Assembly: GCA_021736135.1 (NCBI GenBank)
Contig: JAIPGO010000012.1
Location: 1 to 59,128, forward strand
Source: Candidatus Cloacimonadota bacterium
Lineage (GTDB): Bacteria; Cloacimonadota; Cloacimonadia; Cloacimonadales; TCS61
Length of the DNA stretch: 59,128 bases
Reading direction: 5' to 3'
This document shows positions 41,515-50,300 of the stretch, in pieces. Made by a program: the position numbers and the translations under genes. Position 1 is the stretch's first letter. Each line of letters begins with the position of its first letter. The notes under the pieces are model-generated. The model did no database searches, was not told the DNA's origin, and saw only the letters and a program-made list of their open reading frames with translations.

Positions 41515-42816
41515 TTATTGCAATAATAGCATTTTCTTCGCAGCCAAAAGCCTTCCCCCCGTTGTTAATCTACAATAATATATCCCCGATCCCACACTTT
41601 GTCCATCATGTCCATTACGTCCATCCCAGTCCTCAATATGCCTTCCAGCACTAATTTCCCCTTGCAATAACCGCTTCACCAGTTGTCCCTTGAGATTATA
41701 AACGGCCAGTTCCACTTCCACATCTTCCTCCAGCTCAAACTCAATCCGCGTCTCAGGATTAAACGGATTCGGGTAATTAGTCAGGCTTATCACAGGCTGA
41801 CAGTCATTTTCGGCAGTTCCAATCACCGAATTAGTAAACATATATACTCCTGTGTCCGTTCCCGCAACAAAGTTCGGCATATAAGAGGGAAACCAGTCAA
41901 AGCAATATACTTCCGTGAAATCAAATCCGGAGATGATTTCTTCCGGCTCACTCATTTCTTCCGTTTCCACTAAAAACAAACCATTATCATTCAGGCAACC
42001 CACAACCAGCTGCCCCTCATATTCATATAAACGGTAAGGTTCCGTAAACCAGTTGATCATCGTCAATCCGCTGATTTCACCTTCCGCATATTCCACCCGG
42101 TAAACGGCATCACTATCCGTTCCATCACCACAGGCAATATATACTTCATCAACACCCGGACACGCTTTCACATAAATATCGTTGATCATCACCGGTACTT
42201 CATAGCTTCCCCAGTTTCCCTCATTTTCCAGACAGATCAGGTTCCCTGAGGCAGCAAAAAGCGCGCCCTCATTTGTTTCCTCAATATCTACAACGCCGAG
42301 TCCATAAAAAGCAGTTACTGTTGTCCAGTTGTCACCATCTTCCGAAAAACGCAAGCTCCCATTTTCCCCATATCCATAACTGAAATAAAAACCTGCATCA
42401 AGTTTCTTAATGAATTGAGGATTCATATACCAGTAAATCAAGGAAAATTCATGACTGCTGACATCAAATTCATAGAGTCCGTCGCTGTAAGTGTTACGAC
42501 CGAAAGCACCTAATATTCGCTGATTTGCTTCATCCGCCGCTATGGATACTGCTCCCAGATTGACAACAAGGGAATAAATTTCCAATTCATACTCTGAATT
42601 GTAATAAGCTATTCCGCCATCCAGACCCGGCAGAGCAAAAACAAACGTGTCGATCCCGGGAAGTTCGCTATAAAACATATCATATACTGGTCGATCAAGA
42701 TCTCGGAAGAGTCTTTCATTTTCAAGCTCCACCTGCCCCCAGACTGCTGCTGCTACCAAAACAAATAACAGCATAATTACATACTTGTAAAATAATAACC
42801 GGTTGTCTTTAAACAT
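41515..42816 (-). CDS. Secreted beta-rich protein with sorting domain (paralogue B)
   Basis: A 433-residue secreted protein, the paralogue of 37615-38928. The signal peptide ends near VWGQ, the body is propeller-like, and the sorting domain is NYPNPFNPETRIEF to GIYYCRLTTGGR. Unlike its relatives, its linker (ENDCQPVISLT) carries no 7-base array. It is separated from the beta-helix gene by 11 bases and from the FG-GAP gene by 29, so the four are probably co-transcribed. The function is unknown. Confidence 0.78.
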   Translation of the reverse strand: MFKDNRLLFYKYVIMLLFVLVAAAVWGQVELENERLFRDLDRPVYDMFYSELPGIDTFVFALPGLDGGIAYYNSEYELEIYSLVVNLGAVSIAADEANQRILGAFGRNTYSDGLYEFDVSSHEFSLIYWYMNPQFIKKLDAGFYFSYGYGENGSLRFSEDGDNWTTVTAFYGLGVVDIEETNEGALFAASGNLICLENEGNWGSYEVPVMINDIYVKACPGVDEVYIACGDGTDSDAVYRVEYAEGEISGLTMINWFTEPYRLYEYEGQLVVGCLNDNGLFLVETEEMSEPEEIISGFDFTEVYCFDWFPSYMPNFVAGTDTGVYMFTNSVIGTAENDCQPVISLTNYPNPFNPETRIEFELEEDVEVELAVYNLKGQLVKRLLQGEISAGRHIEDWDGRNGHDGQSVGSGIYYCRLTTGGRLLAAKKMLLLQ

Positions 42817-42845
42817 AGTGTCCTCCTTGCCGCTCTAACTACATA

Positions 42846-44354
42846 TCATTTCAATAATAACATCTTCTTAGAAGCAATAATCTTTCCTCCTGATGCTAAT
42901 CTGCAAAAATAAATTCCTGAACTAACGCTTTGTCCGCTTTGTCCGCTGCGTCCATCCCAGTCCACAAAATGCCTGCCCGCACTCATTTCACCTTGCTCCA
43001 GCAGCGTCACCAGTTGCCCCTTTAAATTATAAACAGCCAGCTCCACCTCAGCACTTTCCATCAGCTCAAACTCAATCCGCGTGGAAGGATTAAACGGATT
43101 CGGATAATTATCAATTTTACATTTTACATTTTCAATTTTACATTCATCATTATCATTACTATGAAGCCCATAAACCGTGGCAGTTGTCCCCAGATTACCC
43201 GTACCGTCGCCATCGTTGACCAAAATCTCGTCCTCTCCATCTCCATTAACATCTCCCAGACCACAGATAAACCAACGGTCATCCGAACCAGTACAATCGG
43301 CCACATTAAAATACGCATCATAACCAAAATCAATAGTATCTCCACCATAATATATTGCCACAATTTCTTCCAGCCGGTTCCAGCAGACCAGATCATCAAT
43401 CCCATCACCATTAATATCAGCAACAATGCGCTTGCCATCTGTCACAATATCATAATCTTCCGCTACCAATTCCCCGGAATCATTTATATTATACGTCCTC
43501 AAACTGCTTTCCTGGCTATAAATGATCAGTTCCTCACGTCCGTCTCCGTTAATATCACCCGTCGGTAACTGCACATAATTACCATTATTACTCAATGTAT
43601 CCGGAATTATGTAGTCACAGACCAGATCGAATTCTTCACCACCCAGATATATTTCCAGAAGACAGGCATAATCCCAGTAGCCCACGCCTCTGCTGGCGAT
43701 CAGATCATCATATCCGTCTCCATTCAGATCACACACGGCAAAATTACTCCCAAACCATTCCTCACTTTCACCTTGAATAGAATAACACTGTTCCGTACTG
43801 AACTCTTCCGCTCCCGGATAAATACGGATGAAACCGCCAAACAGCATTTCAATATACCCGTATAGCAGCAGATCGTCATAACCGTCACCATTAAAATCAA
43901 ACCCGCCATTCAATGGTACACCTTCCGACGTGCTCAATACCAGCTCCGGCTCCAGATCTATCTCTTCAGCACCCAGGCAGATATAAGAATCAACCGCATC
44001 TCCCCAGTATTCACAAGCACACCAGACTATATCCTTATAACCGTCTCCATTCAGATCTCCACCCCAGGTAGGATAACCACTGCAATGGGGACATTCCAGT
44101 TCGAAATTATAAGTTCCATTAAGAGGAATCCCTCCCAGATAAAATTGTAGATAATCCTGGAAGGTTATGCTCATATAATCGTCAAAACCGTCATTATTAA
44201 GATCACTGCCTCTCTGATTCGGATTCGCGCACTTGAAAAGAATACTGTCTCCCGCATCCCAGGTAACGATAGCCTCCAGAAGTTCCTGCCCCATTAATAA
44301 CTGGAAAAACAATAATACAACTAATAGAAATAAGCTTCTAATCGTGTTTTTCAT
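42846..44354 (-). CDS. FG-GAP/VCBS repeat protein with sorting domain
   Basis: A 502-residue secreted protein. A signal peptide (about 1-22) is followed by a seven-bladed-like propeller of FG-GAP repeats with calcium-binding loops (DLNNDGFDDY, DLNGDGYKDIV, DFNGDGYDDLL, DLNGDGYDDLI, DINGDGREELI, DINGDGIDDLV, DVNGDGEDEIL). A linker of 7-base repeats follows (DECKIENVKCKIDN), then the sorting domain NYPNPFNPSTRIEF to GIYFCRLASGGK. It is probably the first gene of the cargo operon; TTGACA at 44432-44437 (minus) lies about 80 bases upstream, and GGAGG precedes the ATG. Confidence 0.86.
   Translation of the reverse strand: MKNTIRSLFLLVVLLFFQLLMGQELLEAIVTWDAGDSILFKCANPNQRGSDLNNDGFDDYMSITFQDYLQFYLGGIPLNGTYNFELECPHCSGYPTWGGDLNGDGYKDIVWCACEYWGDAVDSYICLGAEEIDLEPELVLSTSEGVPLNGGFDFNGDGYDDLLLYGYIEMLFGGFIRIYPGAEEFSTEQCYSIQGESEEWFGSNFAVCDLNGDGYDDLIASRGVGYWDYACLLEIYLGGEEFDLVCDYIIPDTLSNNGNYVQLPTGDINGDGREELIIYSQESSLRTYNINDSGELVAEDYDIVTDGKRIVADINGDGIDDLVCWNRLEEIVAIYYGGDTIDFGYDAYFNVADCTGSDDRWFICGLGDVNGDGEDEILVNDGDGTGNLGTTATVYGLHSNDNDECKIENVKCKIDNYPNPFNPSTRIEFELMESAEVELAVYNLKGQLVTLLEQGEMSAGRHFVDWDGRSGQSGQSVSSGIYFCRLASGGKIIASKKMLLLK
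43107..43155. repeat. In-frame heptanucleotide array inside the FG-GAP gene
   Basis: Units ATTATCA, ATTTTAC, ATTTTAC, ATTTTCA, ATTTTAC, ATTCATC, ATTATCA. They encode the linker before the sorting domain and closely resemble the array at 39218-39259. Confidence 0.72.
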
Positions 44355-44669
44355 TACAACCTCCTGTAAATAATTACCGCAAAATCAATTTTGATTATTC
44401 TCACGAAAGCTTTTGCTCTTTAAGTTCTATATGTCAAGTAAAAAGATAGTCTTTATTCCCTCTGAAATTCACTTTGAACAATTAAACTGTGATGATTATA
44501 GATGAATAGTCAGAAAGTGGATGCTATAGAGTTTACATTTAAGTGATTAATGACAATTGGATATTGACAAATTAAAGGTATTTCCGAGATTAAACTCGGT
44601 ATTTTTTAAAAGTCTCTGAAAAATCCGATAAAGGTAAATCCATAATCTATTATAGAGATATTGTGGTTT

Positions 44670-44702
44670 TGTGAAATCCTATTGTACAAAGCGGTTTAAA
44701 TC
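44670..44702. repeat. 33-base dispersed repeat, copy 2
   Basis: TGTGAAATCCTATTG, ACAAAG and GGTTTAAA. It matches 12404-12437 with only a few differences. Confidence 0.6.
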
Positions 44703-44733
44703 GTAAAATACGTAAAAATCTGAAATGAAACTG

Positions 44734-44763
44734 TTGACAAAATCAGACATAATTCTTTAATTT
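44734..44763 (+). promoter_or_regulatory. Candidate promoter reading into the giant hairpin
   Basis: TTGACA at 44734-44739 and, after 17 bases, TTAATT at 44757-44762 (TAATTT with an 18-base spacer). A transcript starting near 44770 would include the hairpin at 44827-44914. No protein gene follows. Confidence 0.3.
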
Positions 44764-44826
44764 AATCGCATTGATCATACTTCAAATTACCAGCAAAATC
44801 GCTATAAGGTCCCTGGTAGGTTGGTA

Positions 44827-44914
44827 TAAGGTTAGTATGAGGAGTTACAACAAGGCACAATCTAACAAAAAAATGTTAGATTGTGCCTTGTTGTGGCTCC
44901 TTATACTAACCTTA
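44827..44914 (+). repeat. Giant hairpin with 40-nt arms and wobble-compatible mismatches
   Basis: Arms 44827-44866 and 44875-44914 pair at 37 of 40 positions around an 8-base loop (AAAAAAAT). All three non-Watson-Crick positions are G-T or T-G on the plus strand, so they remain paired as G-U in a plus-strand RNA. No T-run follows. It is similar in design, but not in arm sequence, to the hairpin at 8822-8903. Confidence 0.85.
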
Positions 44915-44986
44915 TTGCTACTTTATTACATCCTTAGTACACCCGGCGAGAGTATGTAGCATAATCATCTTGATTAAGCAAAAAAT

Positions 44987-45010
44987 ATCAAACTGGAAAG
45001 TTTGATCTAC
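44987..45010. repeat. TCAAAC/GTTTGA palindromic repeat, copy 3
   Basis: ATCAAACTGGAAAGTTTGAT plus CTAC, identical to the second half of the copy at 27641-27699. It is preceded by another small palindrome (TAATCATCTTGATTA), as in the other copies. Confidence 0.68.
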
Positions 45011-45132
45011 ATAATACATAAACCTGGCATCCCCCCGTAACATTATTCATGATATGAAGTAACTTCTTATCTTATAAAGTAATATTTAAGATTTATCTCT
45101 TATAACTCCCGGTACGGGATATATATGTATAG

Positions 45133-45320
45133 CATAAGGTTGCACCGCAAGCGCTACCTTATGTAAAAAAAGATAAGACGTCCCCCCCCATCCCATCGGC
45201 GCTGCGCGCCGATGGGATGGGGGGGGGACGCATCATCCATAAGGTAGTCTCGGAGTACTGAGCCAACCTTACTCTATACAGATATATCCCTTTCAGGGAA
45301 AAGAAACTCAACCGGAATTG
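45133..45320 (+). repeat. Dispersed G-rich hairpin element, copy 3, multi-branched
   Basis: The central stem 45179-45202/45206-45230 (CGT, eight C, ATCCCATCGGCGC) has loop TGC and a one-base bulge. An outer 10-bp stem (45154-45163 with 45238-45247, CTACCTTATG) encloses it. Side hairpins ATAAGGT...ACCTTAT and AAGGT...AACCTT flank it and compete with the outer stem. ATATCCCTTTCAGGGAAAAG (about 45283-45303) corresponds to the TCCCCTATGGGGA block of the other copies. The element ends about 100 bases before the HAD gene. Confidence 0.72.
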
Positions 45321-45368
45321 ATATTTTATTAAATTTCGGGGGGATGCGAGGTAATACATGAACTGCTT

Positions 45369-45392
45369 GACTGATTGATGATTGGATAAATA
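45369..45392. repeat. Octanucleotide tandem array upstream of the HAD gene
   Basis: Three 8-base units (GACTGATT, GATGATTG, GATAAATA), the same family as the array at 46253-46308 downstream of the gene. Confidence 0.5.
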
Positions 45393-45423
45393 ATCAGGTT
45401 AAATGATTGTTCGGGAGGTTCGG

Positions 45424-46254
45424 ATGAAACCGGTTATTGCGTTTATATATGATTTTGATGGCACACTATCACCGCGTAATATGCAGGAATATGATTTTCT
45501 GCCGCATGTGGGGCTGGAGCCGGGAGAATTCTGGGCAGAGGCTAATAAACGAGCTGTTGATAATAATGCTGATACCATTTTAGCGTATATGACCCTGATG
45601 CTGGAAAAATGCTCCGGTTCTCAGTGCGTGCAGTTGACGCGGGAAAAGTTTGCTGCTTACGGGAAAAACATTGATTTCTTTCCCGGTGTGGAAGACTGGT
45701 TTGGTCTTATCAATAGTTATGTTATTTCTCATGGATTCATACCGCAGCATTACGTTTTATCTTCCGGAGTAAAGGAAATGATCGCCGGCAGTGCTATTGC
45801 CCATAATTTTGAGGACATCTTTGCCTGTTCTTATATCTATGATGAAAAAGGCGTGGCAATTGCTCCCGGGGTTTCCATTAATTATACAGGCAAAACCCAG
45901 TTCCTATTCCGCATCAATAAAGGGGTGCATAACGTCTGGGATAACAGCATCATCAATGATTATGTTCCCAAGGAAGAACGCCCGGTACCTTTCACCCGCA
46001 TGATCTATTTCGGGGATGGTTTTACTGATGTGCCATGTATGAAACTGGTAAAAGACCAGGGTGGACATTCCATTTCGGTTTATAAACCGGGAAAGGGGAA
46101 GGATGAAGCCTGCCGACTTTTTCGGGAGAGTCGCGTTAATTTTACTGCCACAGCAGATTACCGTCCCGGCAGCGAACTGGATACAATCGTAAAAGCAATA
46201 GTAAATAAAATAGTATCCGACACCACCCTTAACCACTTGATCCCGACATATTGA
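45424..46254 (+). CDS. HAD-superfamily hydrolase
   Basis: A 276-residue HAD hydrolase, probably a phosphatase. Motif I is IYDFDGTLSP (nucleophile Asp and DxD acid), motif II is the serine of YVLSSGVKEMI near 110, and motif IV is FGDGFTDVPCMK near 195. A helical cap of about 70 residues lies between I and II. Related enzymes include phosphoserine phosphatase-like proteins, but the substrate is unknown. The start at 45424 is chosen over ATG 45403 because GGGAGG lies directly before it. It is flanked by 8- and 7-base tandem arrays; its stop codon touches the downstream one. Confidence 0.85.
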   Translation: MKPVIAFIYDFDGTLSPRNMQEYDFLPHVGLEPGEFWAEANKRAVDNNADTILAYMTLMLEKCSGSQCVQLTREKFAAYGKNIDFFPGVEDWFGLINSYVISHGFIPQHYVLSSGVKEMIAGSAIAHNFEDIFACSYIYDEKGVAIAPGVSINYTGKTQFLFRINKGVHNVWDNSIINDYVPKEERPVPFTRMIYFGDGFTDVPCMKLVKDQGGHSISVYKPGKGKDEACRLFRESRVNFTATADYRPGSELDTIVKAIVNKIVSDTTLNHLIPTY

Positions 46255-46399
46255 CTGAATGACTGATGGAGGGATAGACTGCTGGACTGATAGACGAATT
46301 GACGGCTAACGATTAACTATTAACGACTAACGATCAACGACTAACGGTCAACGACTAACGATCAACGACTAACGATCAACGACTAACGCTTAACGCTAG
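46253..46399. repeat. Octa- then heptanucleotide tandem arrays filling a convergent intergenic gap
   Basis: Seven 8-base units (GACTGAAT, GACTGATG, GAGGGATA, GACTGCTG, GACTGATA, GACGAATT, GACGGCTA; 46253-46308) run into fourteen 7-base units (ACGGCTA to ACGCTAG, mainly ACGACTA alternating with ACGATCA; 46302-46399). The array starts within the stop codon of the plus-strand gene and ends over the stop codon of the minus-strand gene. Confidence 0.85.
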
Positions 46400-47364
46400 A
46401 TCGTCAACCCCAGCAGCAGATTATTATGACCTTCCCAGGGGGTGAAGAATCGATAAGCAATATCGAGCCGGAAAGTCCTGGAAGCATATTTGAATTTTAT
46501 CCCGCAGCCGATATTGAACTGGTTATTTTCTAGGGAAAAGAGCTGCGTTGAATAACCGCAGCGCAACGCCAGAGCATCAGACAGCAGTTTAATTTCCAGA
46601 CCATTACGGAAGCAGTCCCTGCCATCGGAATATAACGTTTTGTTATAATCAAGACTCAAGGCAGTATTGCTTGACTGGTATGCATATCCAACGATGAGAG
46701 CTACGGGGCGGGATTCGCTGTAACTACCCAGCGCAGTTCCGGTTTCATTACTGGAATTCCAGAAAATATCGTTGAGTAGATTACGGTTGAAAATACCAAG
46801 ACGGTTTTTCTCATTGAGCTGATATTGCACCCCCCAGTCAAGGGCATAACCGAAGGAATTACCTTTCACCTGGTGTTCCAGCCCGTTATTGTCAACATAG
46901 GAGCCAGAGGAGTTATTTCCAAAGCTGCTGCCCAGAAGTTTCAGGTTTGCCCCCAGAGCAAGTTTCTGCAGAAATTCATACTGCGGAAACAGTCTGCCGG
47001 CATTAGCCGACCAGGTAAGGGTCATTTCGTATTCCGACATCACGTCATCACCGCAGAAATCAAGACCCGCACTCAGGATAAAACTGTTATTCAGCTTTAA
47101 GGCAGTACCAAGGTAGTTGTAACTGAGCAACTGGAAATAGGTTGAATTGCTGCACTCAAAAGTATAGTGCTGCATTGTATTTGCCAGGGCAGCGGGATTT
47201 GCCAGGGCGGCAGAGGGAGAATAAGCAGCCAGCGCTATTCCGGCACCACCCATTGCCATTAAGCGGGGATTATAATCATAATAAGCCGGATCGATACCAC
47301 TCAGCCACTCTGCATTCAAGTGGCATAATAATAAAAGCAGCAGGAGTAAAGGTATAACTTTCAT
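46396..47364 (-). CDS. PorV/FadL-like outer-membrane barrel
   Basis: A 322-residue protein. A signal peptide (about 1-18) is followed by PRLMAMGGAGIALAAYSPSAALANPAALAN, the same N-terminal hallmark as the PorV-like protein at 28943-29956 (MGGA, then D/SPSA and NPA). Amphipathic strands continue to the aromatic end YRFFTPWEGHNNLLLGLTI. It lies 8 bases after the giant surface-protein gene, suggesting it helps export or anchor that protein. Whether it is a true PorV paralogue or a general FadL-type barrel cannot be settled by eye. Confidence 0.72.
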   Translation of the reverse strand: MKVIPLLLLLLLLCHLNAEWLSGIDPAYYDYNPRLMAMGGAGIALAAYSPSAALANPAALANTMQHYTFECSNSTYFQLLSYNYLGTALKLNNSFILSAGLDFCGDDVMSEYEMTLTWSANAGRLFPQYEFLQKLALGANLKLLGSSFGNNSSGSYVDNNGLEHQVKGNSFGYALDWGVQYQLNEKNRLGIFNRNLLNDIFWNSSNETGTALGSYSESRPVALIVGYAYQSSNTALSLDYNKTLYSDGRDCFRNGLEIKLLSDALALRCGYSTQLFSLENNQFNIGCGIKFKYASRTFRLDIAYRFFTPWEGHNNLLLGLTI

Positions 47365-47372
47365 TTATTCCC

Positions 47373-50300
47373 CTATTTGATCAGCACAAGCGTGCGGAGC
47401 GCTTCCTGCCTGCCAGTGCTGTCCTCGGCGATCAAGTGCAGCAGATACCTGCCGTTGCGTGCCATGGCTCCTTTATCCGTGTAACCGTCCCAGTAAAGCG
47501 TATTCAGTTCCCCGGGAGCATATTCGCCTTTGAGCATTGTCTGAGCAGTTGCCAGCTGGCGTACAAGTTCACCATTTACAGTATATATGGCAGCGGAAAT
47601 CTTTACAAAGCGGCTTTCCTGCGAAGAAATGCGGAAGGAAATCTGCAGTCCGGGATTAACGCCCACCTGGTCATACGGTGTAAAGGGATTAGGCAGTAAT
47701 TTCAGGTCATAAATTCCGAGTTTTCTCGAAGCTGCCAAAGCGGCGTAATCTTTAGCAAGATGGGTGATATGCTCAATTTCCGGAGCCAGTGGATTTAAAA
47801 TCTCCCAGGTAAGGGATTTATCATTCCAACGGGCACAGAGCAGTTCCGGTTCAGAACTGGTAAAACTGAGTCCCGGCAGTTGCGAAAAAGCACTTTCGGA
47901 AAGATCAGAGCTGGCGCGGAATACGCTGCTGCGGGTTTCATAGCTGATGTCCACTTCCTCATACGGTGGAATGTTACGGGGATTCATGTAAAGCTTTGCC
48001 TGGTACTGCGGATTTTGCAGCATCTGCTCATAAAGCTGCACCTCGCAGTCCAGCCCGGTAGTGAGCACTTCGGTAGAAGTGCCGGCATTGATCAGCTCAT
48101 ATATAGTCACGTTGAAGGAAGCCTTATATTCCTCCAGAGAAAGCGGGTCCGTAACTACAGCCTGAAGTGCGGTTTTACCAATGAAAAAGTCATCAGGTTC
48201 ATAAATAATGCTGCCGGAACTGATCTTAACGTCACCGGCAAAGGAGCTTACAGGAATAACCTGAAACGGCAGAGTCAATTCTCTTCCCTCACCGGTAAAT
48301 ATCTGTACATTATAAATACCGCTGGCACTGTTACGAAGTTCATAGGGACCAGTGATATTAACGCTGGCGACGGAGAATGTGCCCAGCGTAATAGCACAGT
48401 TTACTTCCAGGTAAAAATCTTCATAATCAATCATAGCTGTGATCTGCCCTTCTATTTCCGGTATGCCGAGAATAGCAGCAGAGAAGTCGAGAAGCAGATG
48501 ATTATCAGGGTGAACGCTCAGGCTGCCCAGAGCTCCGTTATTGATCGTCCATTCAATAGTGCCTTCTGCGGCAACTGATTCGCTAAGGTTATTTCCCAGC
48601 AGATCAAATATCTGCAGTTCAAAGAGCAGTTCCGTAGCATAAGGCAGCAGAGGATCTTCGGGGAGAATGCGGGAAAACTGGGCCGAAGGTATGCCGGCAG
48701 CTGATATTTCCAGCACCTGATGATAAGAAGCACTGCTGTAAGTTACCCCGGTAAGAGTGTCTAGTGCCGTAAACCAGAATTCTATATTACCGGCAGCATT
48801 CTGGGCAGGTATTTCTGCCTGAAAATATCCCTCTGAAGAATCCATGGTAAGGCTGACCTGGCTGCCATTAACTTTGAGGTAATGCAGTAGGGCATTGCCC
48901 TGAAAATCTCCTGCCTTATATAGCAGAATAGAGATATTTTCATTGTAATTATAAAAATCTTCATAATCTGCCTGATCAAACCAGAGCGGCAATACTCTCA
49001 TTAACTGATGATAACCCAGAGTATCAAGAATAATCGTCTCGGCTGGGGATACCAGGTAAACGAAATCAGCAGACAGTGAGGGTGATAAACGCAGACTATA
49101 AGCTCCTGTATGCAGCAGAGCTCCGGATGTGCAGTAGCCATACTGGTCAGTAACCATAGTCAGGTTCATTTCCTCATTGCTGAGTCTTGCCGATATACCC
49201 GGTAAACCAATCCCGGTTGCACTGCTGACCGATATTCCCAGTTCGCAAAGGAAATACTGAAAGAAATGGTCATATTGATGATCCGTATTGAAATGGAAAG
49301 AAGGAGAGGTGTAAGTAAATTCTTCCTCGTCATATTGTGCCGTGATCCGCATAATATAATCATCTTCCAGTAAACTGGAAAACAGGTAATAACCTTTCTG
49401 GGAAGCATGCTGCACATATTCTTCACCACCGGCGGCACTTAGCCTTATTTCCGCTCCCGGCAGGGGCTGCAATCCGTTATTTTTCATATAGATGTAACCC
49501 TGCCAGTCCCAGGTATCCGGTACCCAGGTAAACATGAAATCCTCTATAAGTATGCTTTCTTCCTGTATTTCAATATCCTGCCGCAGTTCATAATATTGAT
49601 GGCTGTAATAACTTCCGGAAAGTTCCAGCGAAAAGACATCAGTAATGACCAGATCGCTAAAAAGGTAAGTACTATCAGGAGATGAGCCTTCCAGGATGAT
49701 ATCAATTCCGCTGAGAGACTGCAGCCTCAGGTTGTAACTGTCCAGCGGCTGCCAGGATTCATCCATGATCTTTATACTGCCGGAAATATCCGCATAAAGG
49801 ATGACGGGCTGCAGATAAAAATTCTGCTGGTACCAGCTTTGCTGCCAGTCAAGCTCGATCATCATATTTTCTGCCGGATAGTAGTCATCGCAGGATGCAC
49901 TTAGCTGCCATACCCCGATGGTATCGGCAATGATTTCATAGTAGCCGGAAGCATCTGTAGTGTCGGATATTGAACGGGAGACGGGAGACGGGAGACGGGA
50001 AGACGTGAATCGTGAGTCGTGAGTTGTGAGTCGTGATAATTCTGCTGTGACGATAGCGCCTTCCACGGGTTGATTATTATCAGTGTGGACGTACCCATAG
50101 ATATAGAGTTCTTTGTGAACCAGGTTAAAATCGGCAGTTGGCGGGTTTTGAATCCCGCCGGCGAGAGTAACTTCAATTTCCTCTGCTTCATAATAAGCGG
50201 GGTGCTGCGCCTGCAGGTAATAAACGCCATCTGCCAGGGGACTGAACAGAAAAGTTCCATCAGCAGCAGTTACATAAACGTCTATTGGTATATGCAGCGA

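Larger units (their letters stand above)
44355..45423. other. Gene-free repeat island 2
   Basis: About 1.07 kb without a credible gene. In order it holds a 33-base repeat (44670-44702), a promoter-like TTGACA/TTAATT pair (44734-44762), a giant hairpin (44827-44914), a TCAAAC palindrome (44987-45010) and a multi-branched G-rich hairpin element (45133-45320). Last is an octanucleotide array (45369-45392). A 62-codon frame at 44771-44959 only reads through the hairpin. Confidence 0.6.

Noticed and set aside
44827-44914. Integron attC site
   Set aside because: TCTAAC/GTTAGA sit at the loop, not at the outer ends as RYYYAAC/GTTRRRY require, and there is no integrase or cassette array.
44771-44959. 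A 62-codon plus-strand reading frame
   Set aside because: It is produced by the giant hairpin arms and contains no protein-like pattern.
46253-46399. CRISPR-like array
   Set aside because: Period is 7-8 bases with no spacers.
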